From Spirochaeta thermophila DSM 6192 (GTDB lineage Bacteria; Spirochaetota; Spirochaetia; Winmispirales; Winmispiraceae): a DNA stretch of 64,000 nt. Below the pieces are notes generated by a model. The model made no database searches, was not told where the DNA came from, and saw only the letters and a program-made list of their open reading frames with translations. The DNA lies in NCBI RefSeq assembly GCF_000147075.1, contig NC_014484.1, positions 1,753,501 through 1,817,500 of the forward strand. Reading direction: 5' to 3'. This document shows, piece after piece, positions 1 to 8,365 of this stretch; within the stretch, counting starts at the first letter, position 1; each line of letters begins with the position of its first letter. A program made the position numbers and the translations under genes.

Positions 1-132
1 AGTGGCCTGGACCTCACTGTTGGGGATCCAGTAGACATCCGCAGTGAGCAGATTGTGCAGGTCTCCCTCACACGAGGAGAGGAGAACCGCAATCACACCC
101 ACTGAAAACAGTCTTCCAATCGTCCGTTTCAT
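1..132 (-). CDS. Lipoprotein, N-terminal part only (runs off window start)
   Basis: Only the first 44 codons lie in the window. The start ATG is preceded by a GAGGAGG Shine-Dalgarno sequence at good spacing. The N-terminus reads MKRTIGRLFSVGV, then a hydrophobic stretch ending in the lipobox LLSSC (cysteine at residue 21), so the product should be a lipid-anchored exported protein. It begins 18 bp after the stop of the starch-binding barrel protein upstream and is probably in its operon, which suggests a role in alpha-glucan binding or uptake. What remains of the sequence is too short to assign a family. Confidence 0.75.
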   Translation of the reverse strand, partial: MKRTIGRLFSVGVIAVLLSSCEGDLHNLLTADVYWIPNSEVQAT

Positions 133-150
133 ACCAACCTCCTCATGGCA

Positions 151-2154
151 TTAGAAATCCCATCTCAGTCCACACACAAACCTGGCGGTGCCTTGGGTGT
201 CCAGGTTGGAGGGACGATACTCATCGAGGTCGAAGACCTCATCCTTTCCATCCTTCCCGTAGGGATGGAAGTTGTATTCTATGTTTGCGAAGAGCACAGG
301 ATTCTTGAGGGAAGACGACGGCACGGTCCAGCTTGCCCCCATAGTCATACCAAAAGGTACAAGCGTGGGATCGTCCTCCTCCTTGAGGTTGCTGCGCACG
401 ATGAGACCGGTGGTGAGGCCCATCTGCTGAGGCAGCGTTGCATCGACCAGGAGCGTGTTGTAGAGCACCTCAGCAGGGTAGGTTTTCTCGATCACATCGT
501 AGTCGCCGTATGCGAGAGCCACCGCATAGTAGACATCCAACCCAGGAAGGAACGAGGCGAGGTTCTTGAATGAAGTTTTGGATCCCACATCCATGAGCTT
601 GAAACCGAGATCGCTGTCTTCACCGATAAAGTCCATCTGCATCCGTGTGTAGAGCGAGGTGGTGAGGGGTATACCCACCCACCGAGAGAGATCCGCATCG
701 ATCTGAGGCTTGTAGTAGAATGACTTGTCCTCTTCGCCGATCTTATCGAGCTCGTTCGTGAAGGTGGCCTCAGTGGTGAGAGAAAGACTGACCCCATCCA
801 GAGAGAACCAGGGGGTACATTCCACATAGAAATTCCCCGGCTTCACGGTATCGTCATCCCCATAGATGGTGGTTGCCTGAGGACCTGCGAGCTTCGTGGT
901 GAGGCTCACCCCGAAGGTATCGCGCTGGTACGATCCTTCAAGCCCCCATGCCATACTGTCATCGGTCAGGTCCTGGAATTCCTTGTCCAGCACCTGGTAG
1001 GAGAGGAGGTATGCTGCCTTGAGGGAGAGCCCATCGAGAGGCTCGGCCCCTATTCCCATCGAGAACATACCCCTGTGGTTCCTGCTGTAATTGAAGAGAC
1101 TCTCCTCCTCCGTCACGGAGTTGAAGGCGAGATCGAGGGTGTAGGCATCGTCATAGGTGGTGGTGAACCAACTGTACACCCCATCCGTCCCCAGACGCTT
1201 ATTGGGAGCCACCACGACATCGAGGCTCACCCGATCTCCGATCGATGAGAGCTTCTCACCGAGAGAGAGCTCGGTGAACCCGGCGTTCGCATCGTTGTCG
1301 TCGGCATTGGAGGTATTGAAGAGAAAGACGTGTTCCGTCCCCTTCGACCACTTGTAGCCCGTATAGATGTTCACATAGGGATTGGTGATGCGGACTTTGA
1401 AATGACCGAGCACCGGCGAGGTGTCATTGAGCCATGCGTCAGCAGGATGGAAGGCCGACTCCAGCACATCCTCCAGGCCCTCTTTGAAAGGCACCTCGGG
1501 TTCTTCCCCTTTCACCGTACTCGCCTTGTAGAGATACTTGCTCGCTTCGGCCACCTGCAGCTCGGCATAGATGTTCCATCCGGGCAGGATGTCGCCCTGG
1601 AGCTTCCAGTAGGAGCTCGCATAGAGCAGGGAGTAGTCGAGCTCGAACCCGCTCTTCTCTCCGGTGGCGAGATCCCTCGTGAGGAAACCCGTGTCGCTTC
1701 GCAGAATCGTCCAGGTACCGAAGGTCACAGGCGACATGGTGGGCAGCTTCACCTTGGGGGCAGCCCCACCCTCTTCAGTCTGGGCTTCCTGGCTGATGAG
1801 GAGCATGAGGTTGAGGTAACTGTTCTTTCCCCCGAAACCGTCGTCCTTGAAATCGGGGGCAGTCTCATCGGTGACCCACGTTCCGTCCACCACGAACTTG
1901 TACTGGATCGTGTCGTTGATGGAGAACTGACGCGTATACGTCCACCGTCCTCCATCCTCCTTTGTCATGAGGGTGGCCTGAGGATCCCAGGAGTTGAACG
2001 TACCCGCGATATACACCTCCTGGGCATCGGGGTCTTCATAGACCCAGGTGACGGTGACCGTCTGTCCATCCTCCTCCAGTGTCCAGGAGACCTCTGCCGC
2101 AAGAGGTAGGATCAGTACGGCAAGAAGAAAGGTTGTCAAGACGACTCTTCTCAT
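151..2154 (-). CDS. Outer-membrane-like protein with N-terminal CBM48/AMPK-type glycogen-binding domain
   Basis: The 667-residue product has a Sec signal peptide (about residues 1-20, cleaved after LPLAA). Residues about 25-118 resemble the AMPK/CBM48 early-set fold that binds starch or glycogen; YIAGTFNSW and the later YKFVVDGTWV are its usual motifs. The remaining 550 or so residues are rich in alternating aromatic and polar beta-strand-like segments, and the chain ends in phenylalanine (GLRWDF), as outer-membrane barrels usually do. I infer a barrel with a periplasmic or surface glucan-binding domain. I chose the ATG at 2154 over one 21 nt upstream because GAGGAGG sits just before it. The neighbouring divergent alpha-amylase supports a maltodextrin role. 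The barrel assignment is inference. Confidence 0.7.
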   Translation of the reverse strand: MRRVVLTTFLLAVLILPLAAEVSWTLEEDGQTVTVTWVYEDPDAQEVYIAGTFNSWDPQATLMTKEDGGRWTYTRQFSINDTIQYKFVVDGTWVTDETAPDFKDDGFGGKNSYLNLMLLISQEAQTEEGGAAPKVKLPTMSPVTFGTWTILRSDTGFLTRDLATGEKSGFELDYSLLYASSYWKLQGDILPGWNIYAELQVAEASKYLYKASTVKGEEPEVPFKEGLEDVLESAFHPADAWLNDTSPVLGHFKVRITNPYVNIYTGYKWSKGTEHVFLFNTSNADDNDANAGFTELSLGEKLSSIGDRVSLDVVVAPNKRLGTDGVYSWFTTTYDDAYTLDLAFNSVTEEESLFNYSRNHRGMFSMGIGAEPLDGLSLKAAYLLSYQVLDKEFQDLTDDSMAWGLEGSYQRDTFGVSLTTKLAGPQATTIYGDDDTVKPGNFYVECTPWFSLDGVSLSLTTEATFTNELDKIGEEDKSFYYKPQIDADLSRWVGIPLTTSLYTRMQMDFIGEDSDLGFKLMDVGSKTSFKNLASFLPGLDVYYAVALAYGDYDVIEKTYPAEVLYNTLLVDATLPQQMGLTTGLIVRSNLKEEDDPTLVPFGMTMGASWTVPSSSLKNPVLFANIEYNFHPYGKDGKDEVFDLDEYRPSNLDTQGTARFVCGLRWDF

Positions 2155-2224
2155 AACGACCTCCTCATAGGTCATATATCGCCCTCACCGAGGGCATCGT
2201 TTTCACTATAAGAGCAAAACGATG

Positions 2225-2238
2225 GTAAACGCTTTTTA
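2225..2238. promoter_or_regulatory. LacI-type operator-like site (barrel-gene side)
   Basis: The sequence GTAAACGCTTTTTA matches the core AAACGNTTT seen in operators of LacI/GalR-family sugar regulators. It lies about 70 bp upstream of the barrel-gene start. It is less symmetric than the site at 2334-2349, so it is a weaker call. Confidence 0.35.
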
Positions 2239-2333
2239 TAGTTATTTGTTTTCAAAAAAACGATATAACTGTTCATAATATCTTCATCCTCTTCCAAATC
2301 GAAAGAAAATCACTCAACATCGGCCATCATGTT

Positions 2334-2349
2334 ATGCAATCGCTTGCAT
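2334..2349. promoter_or_regulatory. Palindromic LacI/GalR-family operator
   Basis: ATGCAATCGCTTGCAT has 6-bp inverted arms (ATGCAA/TTGCAT) around a central TCGC, the GCAA-N-CG-N-TTGC layout typical of LacI-family regulators of alpha-glucoside genes. It sits in the middle of the divergent region, so it could act on both transcription units. No LacI-family gene lies in the window. Confidence 0.55.
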
Positions 2350-2462
2350 TATTATACCACCACCCCGTCATGAGCGCAAGAAAAATTTTAAGAATTTTAT
2401 TTGTTCAGAAAACAAGAGGTTATATGCAAGGCCATCCTTCAGCACTTTCTAAAGCAATAAAT

Positions 2463-2491
2463 TTGACAGAAGCGAAAACAGGGTGTACCAT
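2463..2491 (+). promoter_or_regulatory. Promoter of the alpha-amylase gene
   Basis: A perfect -35 TTGACA (2463-2468), 17-bp spacer and -10 TACCAT (2486-2491) predict transcription start near 2498. The downstream operator-like site overlaps that start, which suggests repression in the absence of substrate. Confidence 0.6.
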
Positions 2492-2494
2492 TAC

Positions 2495-2510
2495 TTTGCA
2501 AACGATTTAA
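2495..2510. promoter_or_regulatory. LacI-type operator-like site overlapping the amylase transcription start
   Basis: TTTGCAAACGATTTAA contains the GCAAACG half of a LacI-family operator with a degenerate second half. It lies directly after the predicted -10 element and ends just before the CAGGAGGA ribosome-binding site, a classic repressor position. Confidence 0.45.
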
Positions 2511-2522
2511 CAGGAGGATGCC

Positions 2523-3836
2523 ATGAGACGAGACAGACGCGACCTCTGGCTCCCTCTCCTCTTCCTCATCCTACTCATCACGGGGTGCCCCACCCACTAC
2601 GATGAAGAGGGAGGAGAGGTGTCCCGCGCGGCCTACTTCGGTTCGCGTGCCGACGTCATGCTCCAGGGGTTCCACTGGGAATCCCATCAAAGCTCCATTC
2701 CCTGGTGGGATGTGATAGCTCAGAACGCCGATACCATCGCCTCGGCAGGCTTCACGGTAGTCTGGCTTCCCCCTCCCTCCGATGCGGCATCGGATGAGGG
2801 CTACCTTCCCAGGGAGTGGTACAACCTCTCTTCCTCTTATGGGGAGCAGTCTCAACTCACCTCGGCAATCAGCGCCCTTCACCGCAGGGGGATAAAGGTA
2901 CTCGCCGACATCGTGGTGAACCACCGTGTCGGGACCTACGACTGGGCCGATTTTTCCGACCCCGCTTTCGATGACAACGCCCGGGCAGTCACCAGTGACG
3001 ACGAGTGGGGATACGGAACCGGGAACCCCGACACCGGAGATGGCTTCTCGGCGGCAAGGGATCTCGACCACACCTACTACGACGTACAGGATGAGATCAT
3101 CTACTGGCTCTCCTGGCTCAAGCACAGCATGGGATTCGACGGGTGGCGCTACGACTACGTGCGGGGATACAGCGGGTACTACGTGGGAATCTACAACGAC
3201 GCCACCAGCCCCTACCTCTCGGTGGGGGAACTCTGGCCCGATATCACGGGCGACTACTATGCCTCGGGAGATGCGGTGAACTACCACCGGCAGAGGCTCA
3301 TGGACTGGATCGACGCCACAGGGGGGAAGTCCATGGTCTTCGATTTCACCACCAAGTGGCAGCTGCAGCTCGCCGTGGAGCGGAGCGAGTACTGGCGCCT
3401 CGTCGACTCTCAAGGAAAGCCCATAGGGGCGATCGGATGGTGGCCCCAGATGTCGGTCACGTTTATCGATAATCACGATACCGGTCCCTCTCCCGGCGGT
3501 GGGCAGAACCTCTGGCCCTTCCCGTCCGACAAGGTGGAAGAGGGATACGCCTACATCCTCACCCATCCCGGTGTTCCCTGCGTGTATTGGCCCCACTTCT
3601 TCGACTGGGGAAGCGACCTCAGGAACAAGATCAGCACCCTCATCCAGATAAGGCGTAACAAGGGTATCACTTCCACGAGTTCGGTCGACGTGCTCGCCGC
3701 CGACTCGGGGAAGTACGTGGCCCGTATAGACGATGTACTCATCGTGAAGATAGGGCCGGATCTGTCCTACAACCCCTCTTCGGAGTGGACCCTCACCGCC
3801 TACGGGAACGACTGGGCCGTGTGGACAAAAGAGTAG
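2523..3836 (+). CDS. Alpha-amylase (GH13), lipoprotein
   Basis: The 437-residue enzyme should hydrolyse internal alpha-1,4 bonds of starch or maltodextrins at the cell surface or in the periplasm. It starts with a lipoprotein signal whose lipobox LITGC puts the lipidated cysteine at residue 22. GH13 motifs are in order: VLADIVVNH (residues about 127-134), GWRYDYV with the nucleophile Asp211, VGELW with the acid/base Glu236, and FIDNHDT with the third Asp at 319. The N-terminal MLQGFHWES segment and the length resemble the compact plant/archaeal-type amylases. The start follows CAGGAGGA, and promoter and operators lie immediately upstream. It is divergent from a glucan-binding barrel protein. 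Confidence 0.93.
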   Translation: MRRDRRDLWLPLLFLILLITGCPTHYDEEGGEVSRAAYFGSRADVMLQGFHWESHQSSIPWWDVIAQNADTIASAGFTVVWLPPPSDAASDEGYLPREWYNLSSSYGEQSQLTSAISALHRRGIKVLADIVVNHRVGTYDWADFSDPAFDDNARAVTSDDEWGYGTGNPDTGDGFSAARDLDHTYYDVQDEIIYWLSWLKHSMGFDGWRYDYVRGYSGYYVGIYNDATSPYLSVGELWPDITGDYYASGDAVNYHRQRLMDWIDATGGKSMVFDFTTKWQLQLAVERSEYWRLVDSQGKPIGAIGWWPQMSVTFIDNHDTGPSPGGGQNLWPFPSDKVEEGYAYILTHPGVPCVYWPHFFDWGSDLRNKISTLIQIRRNKGITSTSSVDVLAADSGKYVARIDDVLIVKIGPDLSYNPSSEWTLTAYGNDWAVWTKE

Positions 3837-3896
3837 AGAATCATTAGATTTATAAGCAACTTGCGATATAGTAAGGGATACGACACAGTTGTCACT

Positions 3897-3918
3897 CCCC
3901 GGGCCCTATGGCCCGGGG
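3897..3918 (+). promoter_or_regulatory. Perfect hairpin ahead of the chemoreceptor gene
   Basis: A 9-bp GC-only stem (CCCCGGGCC/GGCCCGGGG) with a 4-nt CTAT loop ends 5 nt before the CGGAGGA ribosome-binding site of the next gene. There is no U-tract, so it is either an atypical terminator of the amylase transcript or a leader hairpin that affects translation of the chemoreceptor. Confidence 0.5.
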
Positions 3919-3933
3919 TTAGTCGGAGGATAC

Positions 3934-5826
3934 ATGAAATTACGAACCCGGCTGTTCCTCGTGGTGCTCGCTACGGGATTCCTCCTCCTCCTGGGGATGG
4001 GATCCCTCCTGGTGCAGAATCACCTCTCGACCCTGCTCGAGGATGTGCAGCTCCAGACGCACAACCTCCTCCTCGCCGCAGGCGACTTCATCTCGGCCTC
4101 GAAAGACCTCATCGCCTACGACACCGCCCGCAGATCCACGGAATACCTCGAGGACATCCTCGCCCGGTGGAAGGAGGCGATCGCTACGGTGGAAGAGAGG
4201 ATAGAGGCCCTCTCCACCCATCGTGGAGTCCGGTATCTTCCGGCATCCCTGAGAGAAGACATCCTCGCGATCCCCCACCTCTGGCGGCTCAACAAGCGCT
4301 TCTTCTCCCAGACTGAGCAGCAGGTGAACGCTCTCCTCACCGATGTCCAGATCCCGCAACGGTTCCGCCGGGGCCTCCTGCAGATACAGGTGGACCTGCT
4401 CACGAATCAGGGCGAGTCAGGCATGGCGGGATACTACATCACCCAAGCCATGGGCTACCTCTATACCACCATCAATGTGGCCGAGGAGTTCTTCTCCTCA
4501 CAACTCATGCGGCTTTCCTCGGAGGTACAGACGCACGTCACACGAACGAAACAGCTGATCCACACAGGGGTGATCTCTCTGCTCGTGCTCTCGATTCTTC
4601 TCTCCGCCCTCCTCGTCATACGGATCACCCGGAGCCTCTCTCAGCGGATCCGGATGATCAACACCCTTATCGGCGAGATCAAGACACAGAGGATCACACC
4701 CTCCATCATCAGGGAACTCGACACCCTGGGAGGCCGGAGAGATGAACTCGGTGAGATTGCGCTCCACACCTCCCAGGTGATGGACGTGCTGCGGTCCTTC
4801 CTCCTCTCGGTCCAGCAGGCGGCAGCGGAGGTGGAGGCGCTCAAGAACGCCCTCGCAACAGGGCTTTCGGAATCGGCGGCGTCCGTGGAGGAGATCACCA
4901 GGAACATAGGCTCCTTCCGAGAAATGGTGGAGCATCTCGAACGGGCGATCGATGTGACCGGAGGGGCCATCTCTTCCATCGTAGGGAGGATAGAGGAGAT
5001 CCACCAGGACATACAGCGGCAGGCCTCACACATCGCAGAGAGTTCGTCGGCCATAGAGGAGATGAATGCCGCCATCCAGCAGGCCTCCAGCCTCGCCCGG
5101 GAGAGGAGGGAAGGGCTCCAGCATCTCATGGAGCTCATCAGGGAGAACGGGGAGAAGATCGCCGGCACCCAGGAGGTCATCTCCACCGTCTCGCGGGAGA
5201 TCACCAACGTCCAGGAGATCATCGAGATCATCGATTCCATCGCGGAACAGACCAACATCCTCTCGATGAACGCGGCGATCGAGAGCGCACACGCGGGGGA
5301 AGCCGGCAAGGGATTCGCGGTCGTCGCCGAAGAGATACGGAAGCTGGCGGAATCCACCGAGCAGCACGCAGGAGGTATCACTCGAGCGCTCAAAGGCATG
5401 ACGGAACAGGTCACGAAGGCCCTCCAGACGAGCAACGAGAGCGCAGAGTCCTTCGAGCACATCAGGGAGGAGATGAAGAAATTCACCTACAGCCTCGAGG
5501 AGATCGCTTCCATCATGACGCAACTCTCCACGGCGAGCACCCAGATCCTCGAACACATCCATACCATCACCCGGATCACGGGAAAGATCAAAGGGGAATC
5601 GGACGAAATCGCGGGAAGGATCTCCGAGATCCACCAGGCAGCGGAGAGCACGCAAAGCACGTCGCTGATGGTGAAACAGAGCATAGAAGAGATCGAGCGA
5701 GGGATCGGGGAGATCAGCAAGGCCATGCACGAGGTGGACAGCCTCGCCCAGGAAATGAAGCTGCGAATGGACGAACTCAAGGAGAGGGTCCACGAGTTCG
5801 AACTGGAAGAGGCGGGGAAGCCGTAG
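3934..5826 (+). CDS. Methyl-accepting chemotaxis protein
   Basis: A 630-residue transmembrane chemoreceptor. The first transmembrane helix is near residues 5-27 and the second near 205-228; a periplasmic helical domain of about 175 residues lies between them and is followed by a HAMP-like linker. The cytoplasmic coiled coil carries the conserved signalling tip with [36 protein letters not shown] and flanking Glu/Gln-rich adaptation helices, so it should couple to CheA/CheW. It lacks a C-terminal CheR-tethering pentapeptide. I chose the ATG at 3934 because the CGGAGGA site and the signal-anchor both fit; the reading frame is open 45 nt further upstream. The ligand cannot be told from sequence. 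Confidence 0.93.
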   Translation: MKLRTRLFLVVLATGFLLLLGMGSLLVQNHLSTLLEDVQLQTHNLLLAAGDFISASKDLIAYDTARRSTEYLEDILARWKEAIATVEERIEALSTHRGVRYLPASLREDILAIPHLWRLNKRFFSQTEQQVNALLTDVQIPQRFRRGLLQIQVDLLTNQGESGMAGYYITQAMGYLYTTINVAEEFFSSQLMRLSSEVQTHVTRTKQLIHTGVISLLVLSILLSALLVIRITRSLSQRIRMINTLIGEIKTQRITPSIIRELDTLGGRRDELGEIALHTSQVMDVLRSFLLSVQQAAAEVEALKNALATGLSESAASVEEITRNIGSFREMVEHLERAIDVTGGAISSIVGRIEEIHQDIQRQASHIAESSSAIEEMNAAIQQASSLARERREGLQHLMELIRENGEKIAGTQEVISTVSREITNVQEIIEIIDSIAEQTNILSMNAAIESAHAGEAGKGFAVVAEEIRKLAESTEQHAGGITRALKGMTEQVTKALQTSNESAESFEHIREEMKKFTYSLEEIASIMTQLSTASTQILEHIHTITRITGKIKGESDEIAGRISEIHQAAESTQSTSLMVKQSIEEIERGIGEISKAMHEVDSLAQEMKLRMDELKERVHEFELEEAGKP

Positions 5827-5841
5827 GGGGCCTATCCCCCT
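5825..5841. terminator. Hairpin between convergent genes
   Basis: AGGGGG-CCTAT-CCCCCT forms a 6-bp stem across the ends of the convergent chemoreceptor and WGR-like genes. There is no T-tract on either side, so termination is only inferred from position. Confidence 0.3.
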
Positions 5842-6125
5842 CCCATACGACGGAGGAGACCGGGGAGGGCGGCCGGCAACCTGTGGCGGAAATAGTGGTA
5901 GAGCACCCGGTAGCCCTCTCGATACTTTCTCTGGAGGAGTCGTTGGAGGGCGGAGTCCCTCTCGCTCCGTGAGGGGAACGAGTAGTGGCGCTCCCTCGAA
6001 GAGGCCCCTTCCCTCCACCACCTCACGGTGAACCCGTAGCTCGAGAAGAGATGGAGTTGCCGGTCGTTTATCTCGTAGTAGTGGGTGTGTGTATCCTTCG
6101 CCTTCTTGTAGAGCACTATCTGCAT
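5832..6125 (-). CDS. Small WGR-domain-like protein
   Basis: A 97-residue soluble protein with no signal peptide. The order of features (YYEI near residue 17, RWWREG near 35-40, a YSFPSRSE segment and KYREGYRVLY near the end) resembles WGR domains, which occur in DNA-damage and nucleic-acid-associated proteins and as short stand-alone proteins in bacteria. The resemblance is by eye and the canonical WGR triplet is WRE here. It starts 17 bp after the membrane protein gene and is likely cotranscribed with it. Function unknown. Confidence 0.6.
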   Translation of the reverse strand: MQIVLYKKAKDTHTHYYEINDRQLHLFSSYGFTVRWWREGASSRERHYSFPSRSERDSALQRLLQRKYREGYRVLYHYFRHRLPAALPGLLRRMGGG

Positions 6126-6142
6126 GGGATCCGTCAGTGTCC

Positions 6143-6829
6143 TTATCGGTCTCTCACGAGGAGGAGTTGACCACCTTTTTCCCGCAACACATAGGTGACA
6201 AAGAGCTCGAAATCAGCGGGAGTTTCCACCTTCATCTCCCGGACAAGGAAGGGGGCCGGGTTCTCCCCGGTCTCGCCCGGTCGCCACCAGACCCGGGCCG
6301 GAAGGAGGCACATACCCGGAGGGAGGGATACGAGGGAAACCGTGAGCGTACCCCGCCCCACGGTGAGGTACGTGGTGTCCGCCCCACGGAAGCGGGGGGA
6401 AAGGAGTTCCAGCCGCACTCGATCGTCCTCGACGCGTACGGGAGTGAGGAGGGCGAGGGTGTCCGAAGGAGCGGCGGGATACCATCCGGGCAGGAACACG
6501 AGAAGGGTCCATACCTGCAAGAGCAGGAATCCGAGAGAGAGACCCACACCCACGGGAAGGAACACCCTCCATAGGAAGATGATGGCGCCCCAGAACACCA
6601 CTCCCAGGATGAACGCACGGCTGGTGAGCACCTCCGGTTCGGTCACGAAGATCCCTAAGAGCCACAGGAGCACGGCAAAGGAGAGAAGGAAGAAGCCCCA
6701 CTCAAGGCGGGGCCTCTTCTTCCGGGTACGCCACAGCACGAGCGCGAGCCCCAGACCCGTCGGTGCTCCTACGAGCAACGACCAGAAGGAGGGTGATGCG
6801 AGGAGGGCCTCAAGATAGGCCGTAGACAT
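6143..6829 (-). CDS. Membrane protein of unknown function
   Basis: A 228-residue protein whose first half contains about four hydrophobic segments (near residues 15-33, 43-62, 70-88 and 92-115). The second half looks like a soluble beta-rich domain with VRLELLSPRF and a final FELFVTYVLREKGG segment. I do not recognise the family. Its start lies inside the end of the carboxypeptidase gene (20-bp overlap), so it is probably translated from the same mRNA. Confidence 0.65.
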   Translation of the reverse strand: MSTAYLEALLASPSFWSLLVGAPTGLGLALVLWRTRKKRPRLEWGFFLLSFAVLLWLLGIFVTEPEVLTSRAFILGVVFWGAIIFLWRVFLPVGVGLSLGFLLLQVWTLLVFLPGWYPAAPSDTLALLTPVRVEDDRVRLELLSPRFRGADTTYLTVGRGTLTVSLVSLPPGMCLLPARVWWRPGETGENPAPFLVREMKVETPADFELFVTYVLREKGGQLLLVRDR

Positions 6830-8330
6830 CGGAGTACTTCCCTCTGAGATACGAAAGGAAGTAGTCTGGGTTCAGCGTCTCACCGGTGGCCCGGAGGCAC
6901 AGCTCATGGGCGGGATAGGTCCTGCCGTGACGGTGGATCTTTTCCCGCAACCAGCCGAGGATGGCGTCGAACCGTGCCTCGGCGATGAGGGAGGAGAGGT
7001 CTCCCAGATCGCGCTCCATCGCACGGGCAAACTGGGCGCTGTAGAGGTTCCCCAGGGTGTAGGTGGGGAAGTAGCCGATCCCCCCGAACGACCAGTGGAT
7101 GTCCTGGAGGACGCCCTCGGCATCCCGTTCCGGTACGATGCCGAGGAGCCGCCTGCTCTCCTCCCGCCAGGCCTCAGGCAGATCCTTCACGGCGAGGCGA
7201 CCCTCTACCAGGGCGAGCTCGAGCCTGAACCTGAGGAGGATGTGGAGGTTGTAGGTGACCTCATCCGCCTCCACCCTGATGTGCGAGGGCTTCACCTTGT
7301 TTATGGCCCGATAGAATCTCTCGAACTCCACATCCGAGAGAGACGAGAACGTCTCCTTGAGGAGCGGGAAGTACTTCTGCCAGAAGGCCCGGCTTCTCCC
7401 CACCACGTTCTCCCAGAACCTCGACTGGGATTCGTGGATCCCCAGGGACGTGCCGTCCGCGAGGATGGTTCCCGCCAGATCCTCGGCTATACCCTGCTCG
7501 TAGAGGGCATGCCCCCCCTCGTGGATGGAACCGAAGAGGGATGAGGGGAGGAAATCCTCCATGTAACGGGTGGTGATCCTGATGTCCCCCTCAGCGAGGG
7601 TCGTGGTGAACGGATGGGCCGAGACATCGAGCCGGCCCCTCTTCCAGTCGAAGCCCATATCCGTGAGGATACGCCGTGAGACCTGTTCCTGGCCTTCCCT
7701 CGGGAAGTGCCGATGGAGGGGGGAGTCGTCCACCTCGCCTGCCTCCATGATCTCCTCAAGAAGCCGGACCAGGGGCCCTTCGAGCTGGTCGAAGACCGCC
7801 CGCACCTGGGAGGCCTTCATGTACGGCTCGTACTCGTCGAGGAGGGCATCGTAGGGGTGCTCCTCGTACCCGAGCCGCTCTGCGATCTCCCTCACAAGGG
7901 AGAGGATCTCCTCGAGATGGGGGGCGAACATCCCAAAATCGTCCTCGGCCCTCGCCCGCTGCCAGACCACCTGGGCCCTGCTGGTGGTCTCCGCGAACCG
8001 TCGCACGAGGTCCTCCGGCAGCTTCGTGGCCCTCCGCCACTCCCGGTAGGTCTCCCGCACCAGGGCGCGCTCCACCTCGCCCAGCTCCTCCGCCCCCTCC
8101 GGCCGCTCCTCGCTCGCCCCCGCGGCCGCGAGCAGTTCCCCCACCTCGGGCGCGGTCTTGCGCCGGTGGATGAGCCCCTGGAGCAGGGCCTGCTGCGCCG
8201 CCCGCTCCTCCACCGCCCCCTCGGGCATGTAGGTCTCCTGATCCCAGCCCAGGAGGGCCTGTACGTGGGAGAGGAGCACCACCTCCCGCCAGTAGTCCTT
8301 GAGCCGTCTCACCGCATCATCCGGTCGCAT
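6810..8330 (-). CDS. Carboxypeptidase Taq (M32 metallopeptidase)
   Basis: A 506-residue zinc carboxypeptidase of family M32, the usual length. The zinc motif HEXXH appears as HEGGH (GSIHEGGHALYEQG), and further family landmarks are the ESQSRFWEN segment, KVKPSHIRVEADEVTYNLH and HWSFGGIGYFPTYTLGNLY near the C-terminus. It has no signal peptide, so it should trim peptides in the cytoplasm. I placed the start at the ATG at 8330, which is preceded by GAGGGGG; the reading frame stays open upstream into thrS but that part is not coding. It lies 35 bp downstream of thrS. Confidence 0.93.
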   Translation of the reverse strand: MRPDDAVRRLKDYWREVVLLSHVQALLGWDQETYMPEGAVEERAAQQALLQGLIHRRKTAPEVGELLAAAGASEERPEGAEELGEVERALVRETYREWRRATKLPEDLVRRFAETTSRAQVVWQRARAEDDFGMFAPHLEEILSLVREIAERLGYEEHPYDALLDEYEPYMKASQVRAVFDQLEGPLVRLLEEIMEAGEVDDSPLHRHFPREGQEQVSRRILTDMGFDWKRGRLDVSAHPFTTTLAEGDIRITTRYMEDFLPSSLFGSIHEGGHALYEQGIAEDLAGTILADGTSLGIHESQSRFWENVVGRSRAFWQKYFPLLKETFSSLSDVEFERFYRAINKVKPSHIRVEADEVTYNLHILLRFRLELALVEGRLAVKDLPEAWREESRRLLGIVPERDAEGVLQDIHWSFGGIGYFPTYTLGNLYSAQFARAMERDLGDLSSLIAEARFDAILGWLREKIHRHGRTYPAHELCLRATGETLNPDYFLSYLRGKYSDVYGLS

Positions 8331-8365
8331 GTATCCCCCTCTTTCTCGCTGCCTCGTGTGAGTCT

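Larger units (their letters stand above)
2155..2522. other. Divergent AT-rich intergenic region of the starch locus
   Basis: This 368-bp gap between the barrel gene and the alpha-amylase gene has no plausible ORF. It holds the amylase promoter, three LacI/GalR-type operator-like sites (listed separately) and, close to the minus-strand gene, a perfect 6-bp hairpin at 2181-2195 (GCCCTC-ACC-GAGGGC) that would lie in its 5' leader. I could not identify a convincing minus-strand -35/-10 pair. Confidence 0.6.
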
